A stretch of DNA of 29,821 nt from Candidatus Omnitrophota bacterium (GTDB lineage Bacteria; Omnitrophota; Gorgyraeia; B26-G9), in NCBI GenBank assembly GCA_023136735.1, contig JAGLQQ010000059.1, positions 1-29,821 of the forward strand, given 5' to 3'. The notes beneath the pieces are model-generated. The model had not been told where the DNA came from. It was given only the letters and a program-made list of their open reading frames with translations, and did not search any database. This document shows positions 1 to 8,299 of this stretch, one piece after another. The translations under genes were made by a program, and so were the position numbers. The first letter of the stretch is position 1. Each line of letters starts with the position of its first letter.

Positions 1-15
1 TCCTTACGACATGTC

Positions 16-43
16 TTGAAATTATCCATGCTTATGATACAAT
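16..43 (+). promoter_or_regulatory. Putative sigma70 promoter for PilZ-pyk
   Basis: TTGAAA (16-21), a 16-bp spacer and TACAAT (38-43), with an extended -10 TG at 35-36. Transcription would start near position 50, about 43 nt before the PilZ ATG. The match is by eye only. Confidence 0.5.
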
Positions 44-92
44 AGGGATTAATAATTTATATGATCACAGACTGATAACCGGGGGACAGAAG

Positions 93-455
93 ATGAGTTC
101 TGCAGAAGATAAAAGAAGATTCATGCGTCTTGGGGCATTTCTGGAAGGAACATTTCAGACTGAAGTTGGTAAAAAAGGTCTGATCATGCTTACTAATTTC
201 AGTAGAGAGGGACTTAAGACCTGCCTAAACCGCAAGCTGGATATCGGGTCAATCTTAAACATAGAGATTTGGATTCCGGGAAGTATTATCCCTGTATTTG
301 CCCAAGGACTTGCGGTATGGATAAAAAAAGGCGATCCGGACTGGACTTATCCCTATGATGCCGGAATAAGAGTGGTTGAGATCGACCAGGAAGACAGAGA
401 GAGAATTCTTGACTTTGCTTACTCTCATTGGCGTAATGCCAGAGGAAAATTATGA
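93..455 (+). CDS. PilZ-domain protein (putative c-di-GMP receptor)
   Basis: A 120-residue single-domain protein. It shows the two PilZ c-di-GMP signatures: RRxxR-type arginines near the N-terminus (R8, R9, R12) and the N35-x-S37-x-x-G40 motif, followed by the beta-rich part expected of the PilZ barrel. PilZ proteins bind cyclic di-GMP in the cytoplasm and change the activity of a partner or of motility/polysaccharide machinery; no effector domain is attached here. The start is supported by a GGGGGA ribosome site at 81-86. Its last four bases overlap the pyruvate kinase start (ATGA), so the two are probably translationally coupled. The target is unknown. Confidence 0.85.
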   Translation: MSSAEDKRRFMRLGAFLEGTFQTEVGKKGLIMLTNFSREGLKTCLNRKLDIGSILNIEIWIPGSIIPVFAQGLAVWIKKGDPDWTYPYDAGIRVVEIDQEDRERILDFAYSHWRNARGKL

Positions 456-1876
456 AGCAGTTTTGGAATAATACAAAAGTAATATGCACTATAGGCCCTG
501 CCTGTAGTAATCCTAAGATATTGAAGCAAATGATATTATCCGGTATGGATGTTGCCAGGTTTAATTTTTCTCACAGCAGTCCTGAGGTTCATGTAAAGCA
601 GATAAAGATGCTTAGAAGTATTGCTGAGCGTTTAAACATGCCTGTTGCGATAATGCAGGACTTGCCTGGTCCTAAAATCCGTATTGGTGCTTTGAATAAT
701 GAGTTTCTTGAACTAGCCGAAGGAAGGCGGTTCTTTTTAACCACCAGAAAGATAATCGGAACAGTCGAGGGAGTATCGATAAATCATCCTACTTTTGTTA
801 AAGGTTTAAAGAAAAACGATACTGTTTATCTTAATGATGGCCTCGTAAAACTAAAGGTTATTTCAAAGAATGAAGAACAAACAATATGCTCTATTGTCTC
901 AGGAGGAAGGATTTATCCTAATAAAGGAGTAAGTTGCCCCGATCGCATGCTGACTTTGAGTTCGGTTACACCTCGTGATTTGAAATGCCTGAAGTATGGT
1001 TTAGAGGCTGGTGTTGACTTTGTCGCGGTTTCTTTTGTTCAAAGGGCAGCAGATATTTTAAAAGTAAAAAATTATATTAAGAAAAAAGGTAAATTAACCT
1101 CAGTTATTGCGAAATTTGAACGTAAAGTCGCGATTAAAAATATGGATTCTATTATTGAAGCAAGTGATGCGGTAATGGTGGCAAGAGGGGATTTAGGCAT
1201 TGAGGCAGATCTTAAGGAAGTGCCGTTTTTGCAGAAAGATATCATTGAAAAATGCAATGCAATAGGGCGACCGGTTATTACTGCAACGCAGATGCTTGAA
1301 TCAATGGTCAGTAATCCTCAGCCGACAAGAGCTGAAGTCAGTGATATTGCTAATGCGGTTATTGACGGAAGCGATGCATTGATGCTTTCTGAAGAAACGG
1401 CAATAGGGCAATTCCCGGTTAAGACCCTTAAGACCATGGTGAATATAGCGGCTAAAAGTGAGGAACATTTAAAAAACTTACCAAAAAAAGTAAAGTTTAA
1501 AACGGGTGATGATGAAAACCTTTTGGATTCATTTTCTCAGGCAGCTGTCAGTATCGCTTGCAGTATCAAGGCAAAAGCGATCATTGTGCCGACTAACAAT
1601 GCCAGAGGAGTTTCAATGTTGAGCCGTCGTCGTCCCCAAAGCATGGTTGTAGCTATAACTAACGATATAAGCGTGTTTAGGAAGCTTATTCTGATGTGGG
1701 GGACATACCCGTTATTTGTAAAAAAATTTACTAAGTCTGAGCAGATCTTGAATGATAGTATTAAACTTCTCAAGAAGAAGAAAATAGTTGAGAAAAATGA
1801 TAATGTTGTGCTTGTACTGACTGAAGATGGTTTTCAGTTTTCTTCAAATATAATGCAGGTGCGTAGAATAAAATAG
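452..1876 (+). CDS. pyk: Pyruvate kinase
   Basis: Converts phosphoenolpyruvate and ADP to pyruvate and ATP, the last step of glycolysis. The 474 residues match the usual bacterial length (about 470-480). Visible motifs are the N-terminal TKVICTIGP (8-16), MDVARFNFSH (32-41), the active-site lysine block AKFER (220-224, normally KIE, with K221 and E223 kept), MVARGDLGIE (242-251), TATQMLESM (278-286) and PTRAEVSDIANAV (291-303). The C-terminal domain is about residues 350-474. The small change from KIE to KFE is conservative. The ATG overlaps the PilZ stop codon (ATGA), so it is co-transcribed with that gene. The PEP-utilising C-terminal extension found in some Bacilli is absent. Confidence 0.96.
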   Translation: MKQFWNNTKVICTIGPACSNPKILKQMILSGMDVARFNFSHSSPEVHVKQIKMLRSIAERLNMPVAIMQDLPGPKIRIGALNNEFLELAEGRRFFLTTRKIIGTVEGVSINHPTFVKGLKKNDTVYLNDGLVKLKVISKNEEQTICSIVSGGRIYPNKGVSCPDRMLTLSSVTPRDLKCLKYGLEAGVDFVAVSFVQRAADILKVKNYIKKKGKLTSVIAKFERKVAIKNMDSIIEASDAVMVARGDLGIEADLKEVPFLQKDIIEKCNAIGRPVITATQMLESMVSNPQPTRAEVSDIANAVIDGSDALMLSEETAIGQFPVKTLKTMVNIAAKSEEHLKNLPKKVKFKTGDDENLLDSFSQAAVSIACSIKAKAIIVPTNNARGVSMLSRRRPQSMVVAITNDISVFRKLILMWGTYPLFVKKFTKSEQILNDSIKLLKKKKIVEKNDNVVLVLTEDGFQFSSNIMQVRRIK

Positions 1877-1938
1877 GAAGATATAGAAATTTTGTACCTA
1901 GATTTCCAAGGCGTATCTTTATATCAATAGGAGCGGTA

Positions 1939-3198
1939 ATGAAACGAGCTTATGAATTAATACTTTTTTTTGTTTTCTGCCTGATTCTTTCACCCGTTGT
2001 AAGTGTTTTTGCCCAAAGGGCAATACCTGTAATTGAAAGAATTGAGCCTGTTTATGGTGCTATTGATGTTGATACCCAAACTAAAGTATCGATTACTTTT
2101 AATTCAGATATGGATAAAAAGTCGGTGAAAAAAAATTTTCATATTTTCCCAGAGGTTAAGGGTATTTTAAATTGGCAGGATAGTACAATGATATTTTCGC
2201 CTCACAAACCATTATTGCCTTCTACATCGTATTTCATAAGTTTTACTCCGGATCTTAAAAATATTAACGGTATTCCTCTTTCAGTGACCTACTTTAGTAC
2301 TCCGGCTGAAGGTGTGTTTGTCGGACCTGAGGGAGAGATTAGTATTGTAAGTATTAATGCTAAGGTGCAGAAACTTAATAGAAAAGGAAATAATCCTGTC
2401 TGGTCATCTGATAATAAAAGCATAATATATGATTTCGAAGGTGCGATATGGAAGATTGATACAGTTGGAAATAATAAGGAACAGATATCTTATGATGATG
2501 AAACCTACAAAGCAACACAGCCTGTTTGCAGTACGTTTTTAGATAAGATTGCTTATTTAGGGACAAATTCAGCCGGCAGCGCGAATGTTTTTACCATAGA
2601 CTTAAAAACAGAGATGCTTTTGCAATTGACTTCATTCTATGAGCCTACTAAAATTGAGCATTTAAGCTGGTCACCTGATGGATTATACCTTGCTTTTTTA
2701 AGAGCAGGTCAGATTTGGATTATGAATAATGACGGCAAAGATTTGAAGAAATTGACAACAGATGAATTGGTTTGCAAGGATAATTTTGCCTGGTCACCAG
2801 GAGGCACAAAAATTGCTTTTACAGGGCCTGAAAATGTATGGGTTGGAGATGTTTATTCAGCCGAGTTGCGTAAGATGTCTTTCGATGATTCCAAAACAGG
2901 GGTTCTTGACTGGTCACAGGACAATAAGCTTGCTTTTGTCCTTGATGGTATTACAATTATGAACGCTGATGGCAGTGAAGAAATTAAAGTGCTTAGTGCG
3001 GCTAAAAATCCAGTTTGGATTAATAACGGTGAGTTGCTTAGCTTTGTGCTTCCTCTAGAAGGACAGGATAACAAGGCACAGCTTTGGGTTATGGATTCGA
3101 AAGGTGAAAACAAGAAAAAGATCACAGAGATTAACTCAGAACAAAGGGATGTCTCGTGGTCAAGTAATATTGGTTACTGGAATTTATTTTCTCCGTAA
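1939..3198 (+). CDS. Secreted Ig-like plus TolB-type beta-propeller protein
   Basis: A 419-residue protein with a clear Sec signal peptide (charged start, hydrophobic run to about residue 24, cleavage near FAQ). Residues about 30-125 resemble a bacterial Ig-like (Big_5/SbsA type) domain with the phrase ITFNSDMD. From about 150 to the end there are five or six TolB/WD40-like blades with repeated W-S-P-D/G phrases followed by IWIMNNDG-like strands. It is likely periplasmic or surface-exposed and used for binding. The TolB N-terminal domain is absent, so it should not be called TolB. AGGAG at 1929-1933 supports the start. It lies 62 nt after pyk and its 3' end overlaps rpoN on the other strand by 15 bp. 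Confidence 0.75.
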   Translation: MKRAYELILFFVFCLILSPVVSVFAQRAIPVIERIEPVYGAIDVDTQTKVSITFNSDMDKKSVKKNFHIFPEVKGILNWQDSTMIFSPHKPLLPSTSYFISFTPDLKNINGIPLSVTYFSTPAEGVFVGPEGEISIVSINAKVQKLNRKGNNPVWSSDNKSIIYDFEGAIWKIDTVGNNKEQISYDDETYKATQPVCSTFLDKIAYLGTNSAGSANVFTIDLKTEMLLQLTSFYEPTKIEHLSWSPDGLYLAFLRAGQIWIMNNDGKDLKKLTTDELVCKDNFAWSPGGTKIAFTGPENVWVGDVYSAELRKMSFDDSKTGVLDWSQDNKLAFVLDGITIMNADGSEEIKVLSAAKNPVWINNGELLSFVLPLEGQDNKAQLWVMDSKGENKKKITEINSEQRDVSWSSNIGYWNLFSP

Positions 3199-4644
3199 AT
3201 GAGCGGGGGGGATTTTTAGCGCGTTGCGGTACTTTGTTACCGTTCTTCTTGAAATGTTCATGTCTTTTGATTTTAGAATATTTTCGATTTGCTGGTCACT
3301 GTAGGGCTTATCTCCCTGTTCTGTCTTTATTAACTCTTCAAGCGTTGCTTTAATTTTTTGATTTGATAGCGTACCGCTAAGGGAAACTATCGCTTGAGAG
3401 AAGAAATTCTTTAGGGCAAATGTTCCGTAGGGAGTTTGAATATATTTATTAGCTACAGTGCGGCTTATAGTAGAAGGATGGACTTCTAACTTTTCGGCGA
3501 CTTCCTTTAGCGTCAGTGGTTTTAGATCGAATATTCCTTTTTCAATAAATTCTCCTTGATAAGAAATAATGCATTTTGTTACACGCTCTAGAGTCTGGTT
3601 GCGTTGACTTAATCCACTGATAAGACTTTCCGCGTTTTTCAGCTTTTCCTTTATGAATTTCATCGCTTCTTCCGGGCAGTTTTTATCTTTAAGTATTTTC
3701 TTGTAAACCTGACTAATAGAAAGCTGGGGCAGGTTTTTGGCATTTATGATAATTTCATAACTATTTGGCGTTTTCTCCAGTATTACATCAGGCACAATAC
3801 ACAGAGCACCTGCTGCATAATTACGGCAGGGCTTAGGGTCTAGGTTGCTTATGTTTAGAGCATACTTTTTTACTTGAGTTAACGAAAGCTTAAGTTCCTT
3901 GCTGATCAGACTGTATTTTTTTGCGGCAAGTTCATTTAAGAAGTTTTTAATTATTATTGCCTCATTTGAATCTTCCTTGCCCAGGCGCTTAAGCTGCAAG
4001 ATAAGACACTCCTTGAGATCACGGGCCGCAATTCCCGCGGGTTCCAGAGACTGTACTTTTTCTAGCACTCTTTGAACCAATTCCGCTGAGAATCCGTTAG
4101 ATGCTACTATCTCATCGATGCTGGCAGTAAGATATCCATTCTCGGCAATATTGCCGATTATTTGCTCTGCCACTTCAATATCATCTGAATCGATGTGAGC
4201 CAGCCGGTATTGTCGTATTAGCTTCTCAGGCAATGTCGATGATTTGGTAATTAGAGTTTCCTGGAAATTATGCTTTTCAATGGAATTACTTACTTTACTT
4301 TTGTCAAAGAAATCTGAAAACCAGACATTGTCATTATCCAGCCACTCTGTTTCAATTTTAATATCTTTTTCATCTCGAATGCGAGGCATATCATTCAATG
4401 AATCATCTACTGCTTGTGTTTCAGCCCCTTGAGTTTCTTCAGATCTTATGGCTTCTGAATCAGTTGCTTCTTTGCTTGTACTCACTGCTGCATCTTCAAG
4501 TACAGGATTTATTGCCATTTCTTCGGCAATCAATTGGTTTATCTCGACGATAGGCAGCTGCAGAATCTGCATAGACTGCTGCATTTTCATCGACATGATC
4601 ATCTTCTGTACTTGTTTTTGTAATAATCTCTGTTTAAAAGCCAT
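3184..4644 (-). CDS. rpoN: RNA polymerase sigma-54 factor
   Basis: Alternative sigma factor that recognises -24/-12 promoters and needs an AAA+ activator to open them. The 486 residues are full length. Region I (about 1-50) has the glutamine/methionine/leucine-rich helices, including MKMQQSMQILQL. Region II (about 52-105) is acidic. The core-binding domain follows. The helix-turn-helix near TLKEVAEKLEVHPSTISR is followed by YGTFALKNFFS. The RpoN box SRRTVTKYRN is at about 465-474, close to the C-terminus as usual. A GGAGG ribosome site lies at 4651-4655 (bottom strand). No activator gene or -24/-12 site was found in the window. Confidence 0.96.
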   Translation of the reverse strand: MAFKQRLLQKQVQKMIMSMKMQQSMQILQLPIVEINQLIAEEMAINPVLEDAAVSTSKEATDSEAIRSEETQGAETQAVDDSLNDMPRIRDEKDIKIETEWLDNDNVWFSDFFDKSKVSNSIEKHNFQETLITKSSTLPEKLIRQYRLAHIDSDDIEVAEQIIGNIAENGYLTASIDEIVASNGFSAELVQRVLEKVQSLEPAGIAARDLKECLILQLKRLGKEDSNEAIIIKNFLNELAAKKYSLISKELKLSLTQVKKYALNISNLDPKPCRNYAAGALCIVPDVILEKTPNSYEIIINAKNLPQLSISQVYKKILKDKNCPEEAMKFIKEKLKNAESLISGLSQRNQTLERVTKCIISYQGEFIEKGIFDLKPLTLKEVAEKLEVHPSTISRTVANKYIQTPYGTFALKNFFSQAIVSLSGTLSNQKIKATLEELIKTEQGDKPYSDQQIENILKSKDMNISRRTVTKYRNALKIPPAHLRRK

Positions 4645-4661
4645 TCTTACCTCCGAGATTG

Positions 4662-4690
4662 ATTATATATTAACTCAGCATTTAAAGCAA
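4662..4690 (-). promoter_or_regulatory. Putative sigma70 promoter of rpoN
   Basis: On the bottom strand, TTGCTT (4690-4685), a 17-bp spacer and a perfect TATAAT (4667-4662). Transcription would start near 4655, leaving only about 11 nt of leader, which is mostly the GGAGG ribosome site. Confidence 0.5.
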
Positions 4691-4708
4691 GCGGCATAAT
4701 AATGCCAT

Positions 4709-4737
4709 TTGCTCCGTAAGTTTGGTTATGCTATACT
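4709..4737 (+). promoter_or_regulatory. Putative extended -10 promoter, likely leaderless mRNA
   Basis: TTGCTC (4709-4714), a 17-bp spacer and TATACT (4732-4737) with an extended -10 TG at 4729-4730. The expected start site, 4743-4745, is only a few bases before the ATG at 4747, and no ribosome-binding sequence precedes that ATG. It would drive the four-gene unit 4747-9060. Confidence 0.5.
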
Positions 4738-4746
4738 CATACGATA

Positions 4747-6147
4747 ATGAATAAAATATTGCTTTTGAACCCTCCAGGGAAAAACAAGTATCTTAGAGAT
4801 CAATATTGCAGTTCATCTGCCAAGGCTGACTACTATTGGCCAGCTATTGATCTGCTTGTTTTAAGCGGCATTTTAAGCAGCCATTTTCAGGTTGAGGTAC
4901 TTGATGCTATAGCCCAGGGGTTATCGCTTGAGCAGACACTGAAATTTGTAAAAAAAGCCTCATTTTTTGCTGTATGCGCGTTAACTTCATCTGCCAGCAA
5001 AGATGAGGATTTTCTATTATTTGAGGTATTGAAAAAAGACAGCAGGATAAAAATCATTCTCAACGCTGGTTTTCTTCGTCATAATCCGCGAAAGTTTCTT
5101 AATGAAACTGAGTTTATAGACGCGATTATCGTGGATTATACAAAAAGCGGAGTAGTAGATTTTCTTAAAGGAAAACAGGAGAGCTTGCCGGGTATTTGGT
5201 ATAAAAGGGACGGAATTATTAATCCTGAGTTATCTGCAAGTAAACAAGAAGAAGTATTTTCTTATCCCCTGCCAAAACATGAGTTATTTCCCCTGGATCA
5301 ATATCGTATACCGCAGGCAAGAAAATATCCTCTGACATGTGTGTTGATTTCAAGCGGATGTCCTTTTAAATGTAAGTTCTGTTCAAGCGCGTCAATCCAT
5401 TATAGGAAAAGAGATATTGATAATGTATTGATTGAATTAAAGGCAATTAAAAAAATGGGAATAGAAGAGGTGCATTTTCCTGATTTTACTTTCACTGTCG
5501 ACAAAGACCATTGCTTAAGGATATGTAGGGCGATGATAAAAGCAGGGCTTAATCTTAGCTGGGACTGTTTAAGCCGGGTAGATTGTTTCGATTGGGAGCT
5601 GGCTAAAGTGATGAAAAAGGCTGGTTGCCATACTATTCAATTTGGAGTTGAGTCTCAAAATGAACAAGTCCTGGAAGCACTTGCCAAGCCTCTTAATAAT
5701 CAAACCACTCGTGATGCCTTCCATTTATGTCAAGGAGAGGGGATAGATACAATAGGATTCTTTATTATCGGCCTGCCTAAAGAAGATGAGTTAAGCATTA
5801 AAAAGACCATTGCTTTCGCAAAAGATTTAAATTGCGATTATGCCTCATTTTCTGTTTTTGTTCCTGATTTCGGTTCTGAAATCAGGACTGAACTTGAAAA
5901 AAAAGATCCGAAGCTCAAAAATATTTATAAATTTGATCGTACGGATTTTCCTGTTGCTGAAAGTGAGTTTGTTACTAAAGAGAGGATATGGCAGCTGCGC
6001 AATATTGCGATGCGGAGTTTTTATATGCGCCCGGGATATATATGGAGAATGTTAGGTAAAATAAACTCACTAAGCCGGCTGAAAGTCGCGCTGGTGATAT
6101 TCTTTTCTATTTGCAAAAAACAGTTTAAAAGCGGAGTCAGATTATGA
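4747..6147 (+). CDS. Radical SAM protein with degenerate B12-binding-like domain
   Basis: A 466-residue protein of the BchE/HpnJ-like arrangement, with an N-terminal Rossmann-like cobalamin-binding-type region (1-145), a radical SAM barrel, and a C-terminal helical tail. The [4Fe-4S]-SAM motif CxxxCxxC is C205-C209-C212. Such enzymes cleave SAM to make a 5'-deoxyadenosyl radical and often methylate or rearrange unactivated carbons. The GG[TV]HP and GEGE phrases present in the other B12-type paralogues of this window are missing here, so cobalamin binding is doubtful. It is the first gene of an overlapping unit with an FAD enzyme, a deacetylase and a GT2, and overlaps the next gene by ATGA. 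The substrate is unknown. Confidence 0.8.
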   Translation: MNKILLLNPPGKNKYLRDQYCSSSAKADYYWPAIDLLVLSGILSSHFQVEVLDAIAQGLSLEQTLKFVKKASFFAVCALTSSASKDEDFLLFEVLKKDSRIKIILNAGFLRHNPRKFLNETEFIDAIIVDYTKSGVVDFLKGKQESLPGIWYKRDGIINPELSASKQEEVFSYPLPKHELFPLDQYRIPQARKYPLTCVLISSGCPFKCKFCSSASIHYRKRDIDNVLIELKAIKKMGIEEVHFPDFTFTVDKDHCLRICRAMIKAGLNLSWDCLSRVDCFDWELAKVMKKAGCHTIQFGVESQNEQVLEALAKPLNNQTTRDAFHLCQGEGIDTIGFFIIGLPKEDELSIKKTIAFAKDLNCDYASFSVFVPDFGSEIRTELEKKDPKLKNIYKFDRTDFPVAESEFVTKERIWQLRNIAMRSFYMRPGYIWRMLGKINSLSRLKVALVIFFSICKKQFKSGVRL

Positions 6148-7400
6148 AAATCGCTATAATAGGAGCTGGAATAAGTGGATTAATGTGTGCTTACAGGCTC
6201 TCTAAAAAGTTTAAAGTCAGTATCTTTGAAAGGGAAAATTATGTGGGAGGGCTTTGTTCTAATATTAGTCTCGATAACCTGCGGATTGAAAAATATAATC
6301 ACTTTTTTTCAAGACAAGATTCAGAAATAATCAAAGTTATTCAAGATCTTGGGCTAGCGAATAGTCTGAGTTTTAAAAAAGTTATGCAGGCAAGTATTAT
6401 TGATGGAGAGTTTTTTGACATGAGCAGGATCTTTAGTTTGCTATGTCTGCCAGGAGTGAGTATAATTGAAAAAATTAAGCTTGCGGTATTTCTTATTAAT
6501 GTGAGTATCACAAATGATGGTCTTAGATTTAACAGCCAAAGTGCTTCTGAGTGGATAGAAAACAATTGTTCGAAAAATGTCTTTGATCGTTATTTTAAAC
6601 CAATGCTTGAGTTTAAATTCCAAAACTATGCTGATGTCAGCGCCAGTTACCTTTGGGCAAGGATCAAAGAAGGCAAGCAGAATGAAATAGGAGTTCTCTC
6701 TGGAGGTATGGAAGGACTCTTAAGTGCTCTGGAGAATAAAATTCGCCAAAGTGGAGCAAAAATCAAGCTGAGTAGTACTATCAGGGGAATTGAAAGGACT
6801 AAAAACAATAAATGGATATTGCAAACCGAGGATTCCTTAAGTGAATTTGATTGCATTGTTTGTTGTATTTCCCTAAAAGAAGTAGAGAAATTATGTGATG
6901 AAGAGTTGAAGAATGACCTCAAGATACCTCAGACGGATTACTTGTTTGCGGCATCATATATTATCAAACTCAAAAAACCGCTGAGTGCCGGGTACTGGCT
7001 GTTTATCAATCATAAATCCAATGGAGTTCCTAATATAATTATTAATACATCGGCTCTAACAGGTGACAATCTTGTTTATTGCCCTGTATACAAACGTGCA
7101 AATATTATTAGCGAAACAGAAAAAGAAAATATTTTTAAAGATCTAATATGCGCGTTAAAGAATATAAATCCTGATTTTGACCAGACTTGGGTAGAGAAAA
7201 AAGTGTTTTGCCAAGATACATTTGTAGAGCCGGTGTTGATGAATAAGTTTATAGATCAATTAGTCGCAGCCGTTGGCCGTGTTCAGGGGCTTTATCTGCC
7301 TGACGCGATTTATGAAAGGCATCTTCTGAAAACAGTAAATACGCAAGCTATCAGAGCACAACTTGTTTTTACAAAGATAATGGAAGGGAACCTCGCGTGA
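6144..7400 (+). CDS. FAD-dependent oxidoreductase, amine-oxidase/protoporphyrinogen-oxidase fold
   Basis: A 418-residue flavoprotein. The N-terminal dinucleotide-binding motif GAGISG (7-12) is followed by an acidic residue closing the beta-alpha-beta unit (E29) and the GG of YVGGLC (34-38). The middle has the family's typical LSGGMEGLLSAL phrase and the C-terminal end contains a second FAD-contact region. Relatives include protoporphyrinogen oxidase-like and UDP-galactopyranose mutase-like enzymes; the sequence alone does not choose between them. The setting between a radical SAM protein and a polysaccharide deacetylase/GT2 pair favours a glycan or glycolipid substrate over haem. Start ATG overlaps the upstream stop; its own stop overlaps the next GTG start. 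Confidence 0.75.
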   Translation: MKIAIIGAGISGLMCAYRLSKKFKVSIFERENYVGGLCSNISLDNLRIEKYNHFFSRQDSEIIKVIQDLGLANSLSFKKVMQASIIDGEFFDMSRIFSLLCLPGVSIIEKIKLAVFLINVSITNDGLRFNSQSASEWIENNCSKNVFDRYFKPMLEFKFQNYADVSASYLWARIKEGKQNEIGVLSGGMEGLLSALENKIRQSGAKIKLSSTIRGIERTKNNKWILQTEDSLSEFDCIVCCISLKEVEKLCDEELKNDLKIPQTDYLFAASYIIKLKKPLSAGYWLFINHKSNGVPNIIINTSALTGDNLVYCPVYKRANIISETEKENIFKDLICALKNINPDFDQTWVEKKVFCQDTFVEPVLMNKFIDQLVAAVGRVQGLYLPDAIYERHLLKTVNTQAIRAQLVFTKIMEGNLA

Positions 7401-8299
7401 AAGCAACAATACAGGTTGATTTGGACAGCCTGTGGACATACAGGCGGTACCTGAATCAAGAATCAGCGAAAGGCGCTATCGATCCGGTATACAGTGAGGG
7501 CGTCGAAATATTCCTTGATATTTTCAGAAGGAATTCTATAAAGGCTACATTCTTTGTCATAGGAACTGATGTGCTTATCCCCGAACATGCAAGAGTAATT
7601 AAACAGATCGCGGTTGAAGGGCATGAGATCGCTAATCATAGTATGAGACATTCTCTTAATTTCAGCAGCCTTGATGATGAGACTATTAAGGAAGAAATCA
7701 AGAACAGCCATGAGGTTTTAGAGCGCGTTAGCGGACAAAGGGTTATGGGGTTTCGAGCGCCTACATTTAGTATAAATGAGCGGGTTTTAAACATACTCGT
7801 TGAGTTAGGATATGTCTATGACAGTTCGGTATTACCTTCTTTTATCGCGCCTTTAGCGTTGAACTTGGCGCATACTATTATAGGCGGAAAACTGCGTAAT
7901 GTTGCCGGTGCCAATATAAGATTCGCGAATTCGCCACTGTGCTTATATAGGCCGGATATTAAGGATATGGGAAAAGCAGGGCAAGGTAAACTCTTTGAGT
8001 TGCCGATAAGTGTTGTTCCGAGTTTTCGCCTGCCGATGCACAGTACTTATGTTTTTATTTGCGGTAGATGGCTTTTTGATTGGGGGAAAAGAGAACTTCA
8101 ACAAAGACAGATTCCATTGAGCTATTCTTTTCACGGGATCGATCTTCTGGATATAAATAAATATGGTTTAAAATTGCCGCTATTTGGGAGTATTGAAAAA
8201 AGAAAAAATATTTGTGAATATATAGTCAAAAGGCTGAAATCTGAGTGTGAGCTTATGAGCACGCTTGATTTAGTCAAAAATTTAGAAAGGTGCGCATGA
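7397..8299 (+). CDS. NodB-type polysaccharide deacetylase
   Basis: A carbohydrate esterase family 4-like protein of 300 residues that would remove N-acetyl groups from an amino-sugar polymer or glycolipid. The catalytic motifs are visible in order: D8/D10 in VDLDSLW, ATFFVIG (50-56), the metal-binding HSMRH with H81 and H85, GFRAPTFS (118-125, motif 3), and a late SFHGID. This late histidine region resembles the wall-polysaccharide (DUF3473-like) subgroup seen beside exopolysaccharide genes. No signal peptide or membrane segment is visible, so a cytoplasmic lipid-linked substrate is possible. The GTG start overlaps the previous TGA (GTGA), and the stop overlaps the GT2 start. Confidence 0.88.
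   Translation: MKATIQVDLDSLWTYRRYLNQESAKGAIDPVYSEGVEIFLDIFRRNSIKATFFVIGTDVLIPEHARVIKQIAVEGHEIANHSMRHSLNFSSLDDETIKEEIKNSHEVLERVSGQRVMGFRAPTFSINERVLNILVELGYVYDSSVLPSFIAPLALNLAHTIIGGKLRNVAGANIRFANSPLCLYRPDIKDMGKAGQGKLFELPISVVPSFRLPMHSTYVFICGRWLFDWGKRELQQRQIPLSYSFHGIDLLDINKYGLKLPLFGSIEKRKNICEYIVKRLKSECELMSTLDLVKNLERCA

Noticed and set aside
3184..3198. Convergent overlaps (3184-3198 and 9029-9060) as antisense regulation
   Set aside because: Short 3' overlaps are common in compact genomes and nothing here shows regulation.
1939..3198. Calling the propeller protein TolB
   Set aside because: The TolB N-terminal domain is missing, an Ig-like domain is present, and no tolQRA or pal genes are near.
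6144..7400. Calling the FAD enzyme hemG/hemY protoporphyrinogen oxidase
   Set aside because: Only the general amine-oxidase fold motifs are visible and the neighbours are glycan genes, not haem genes.
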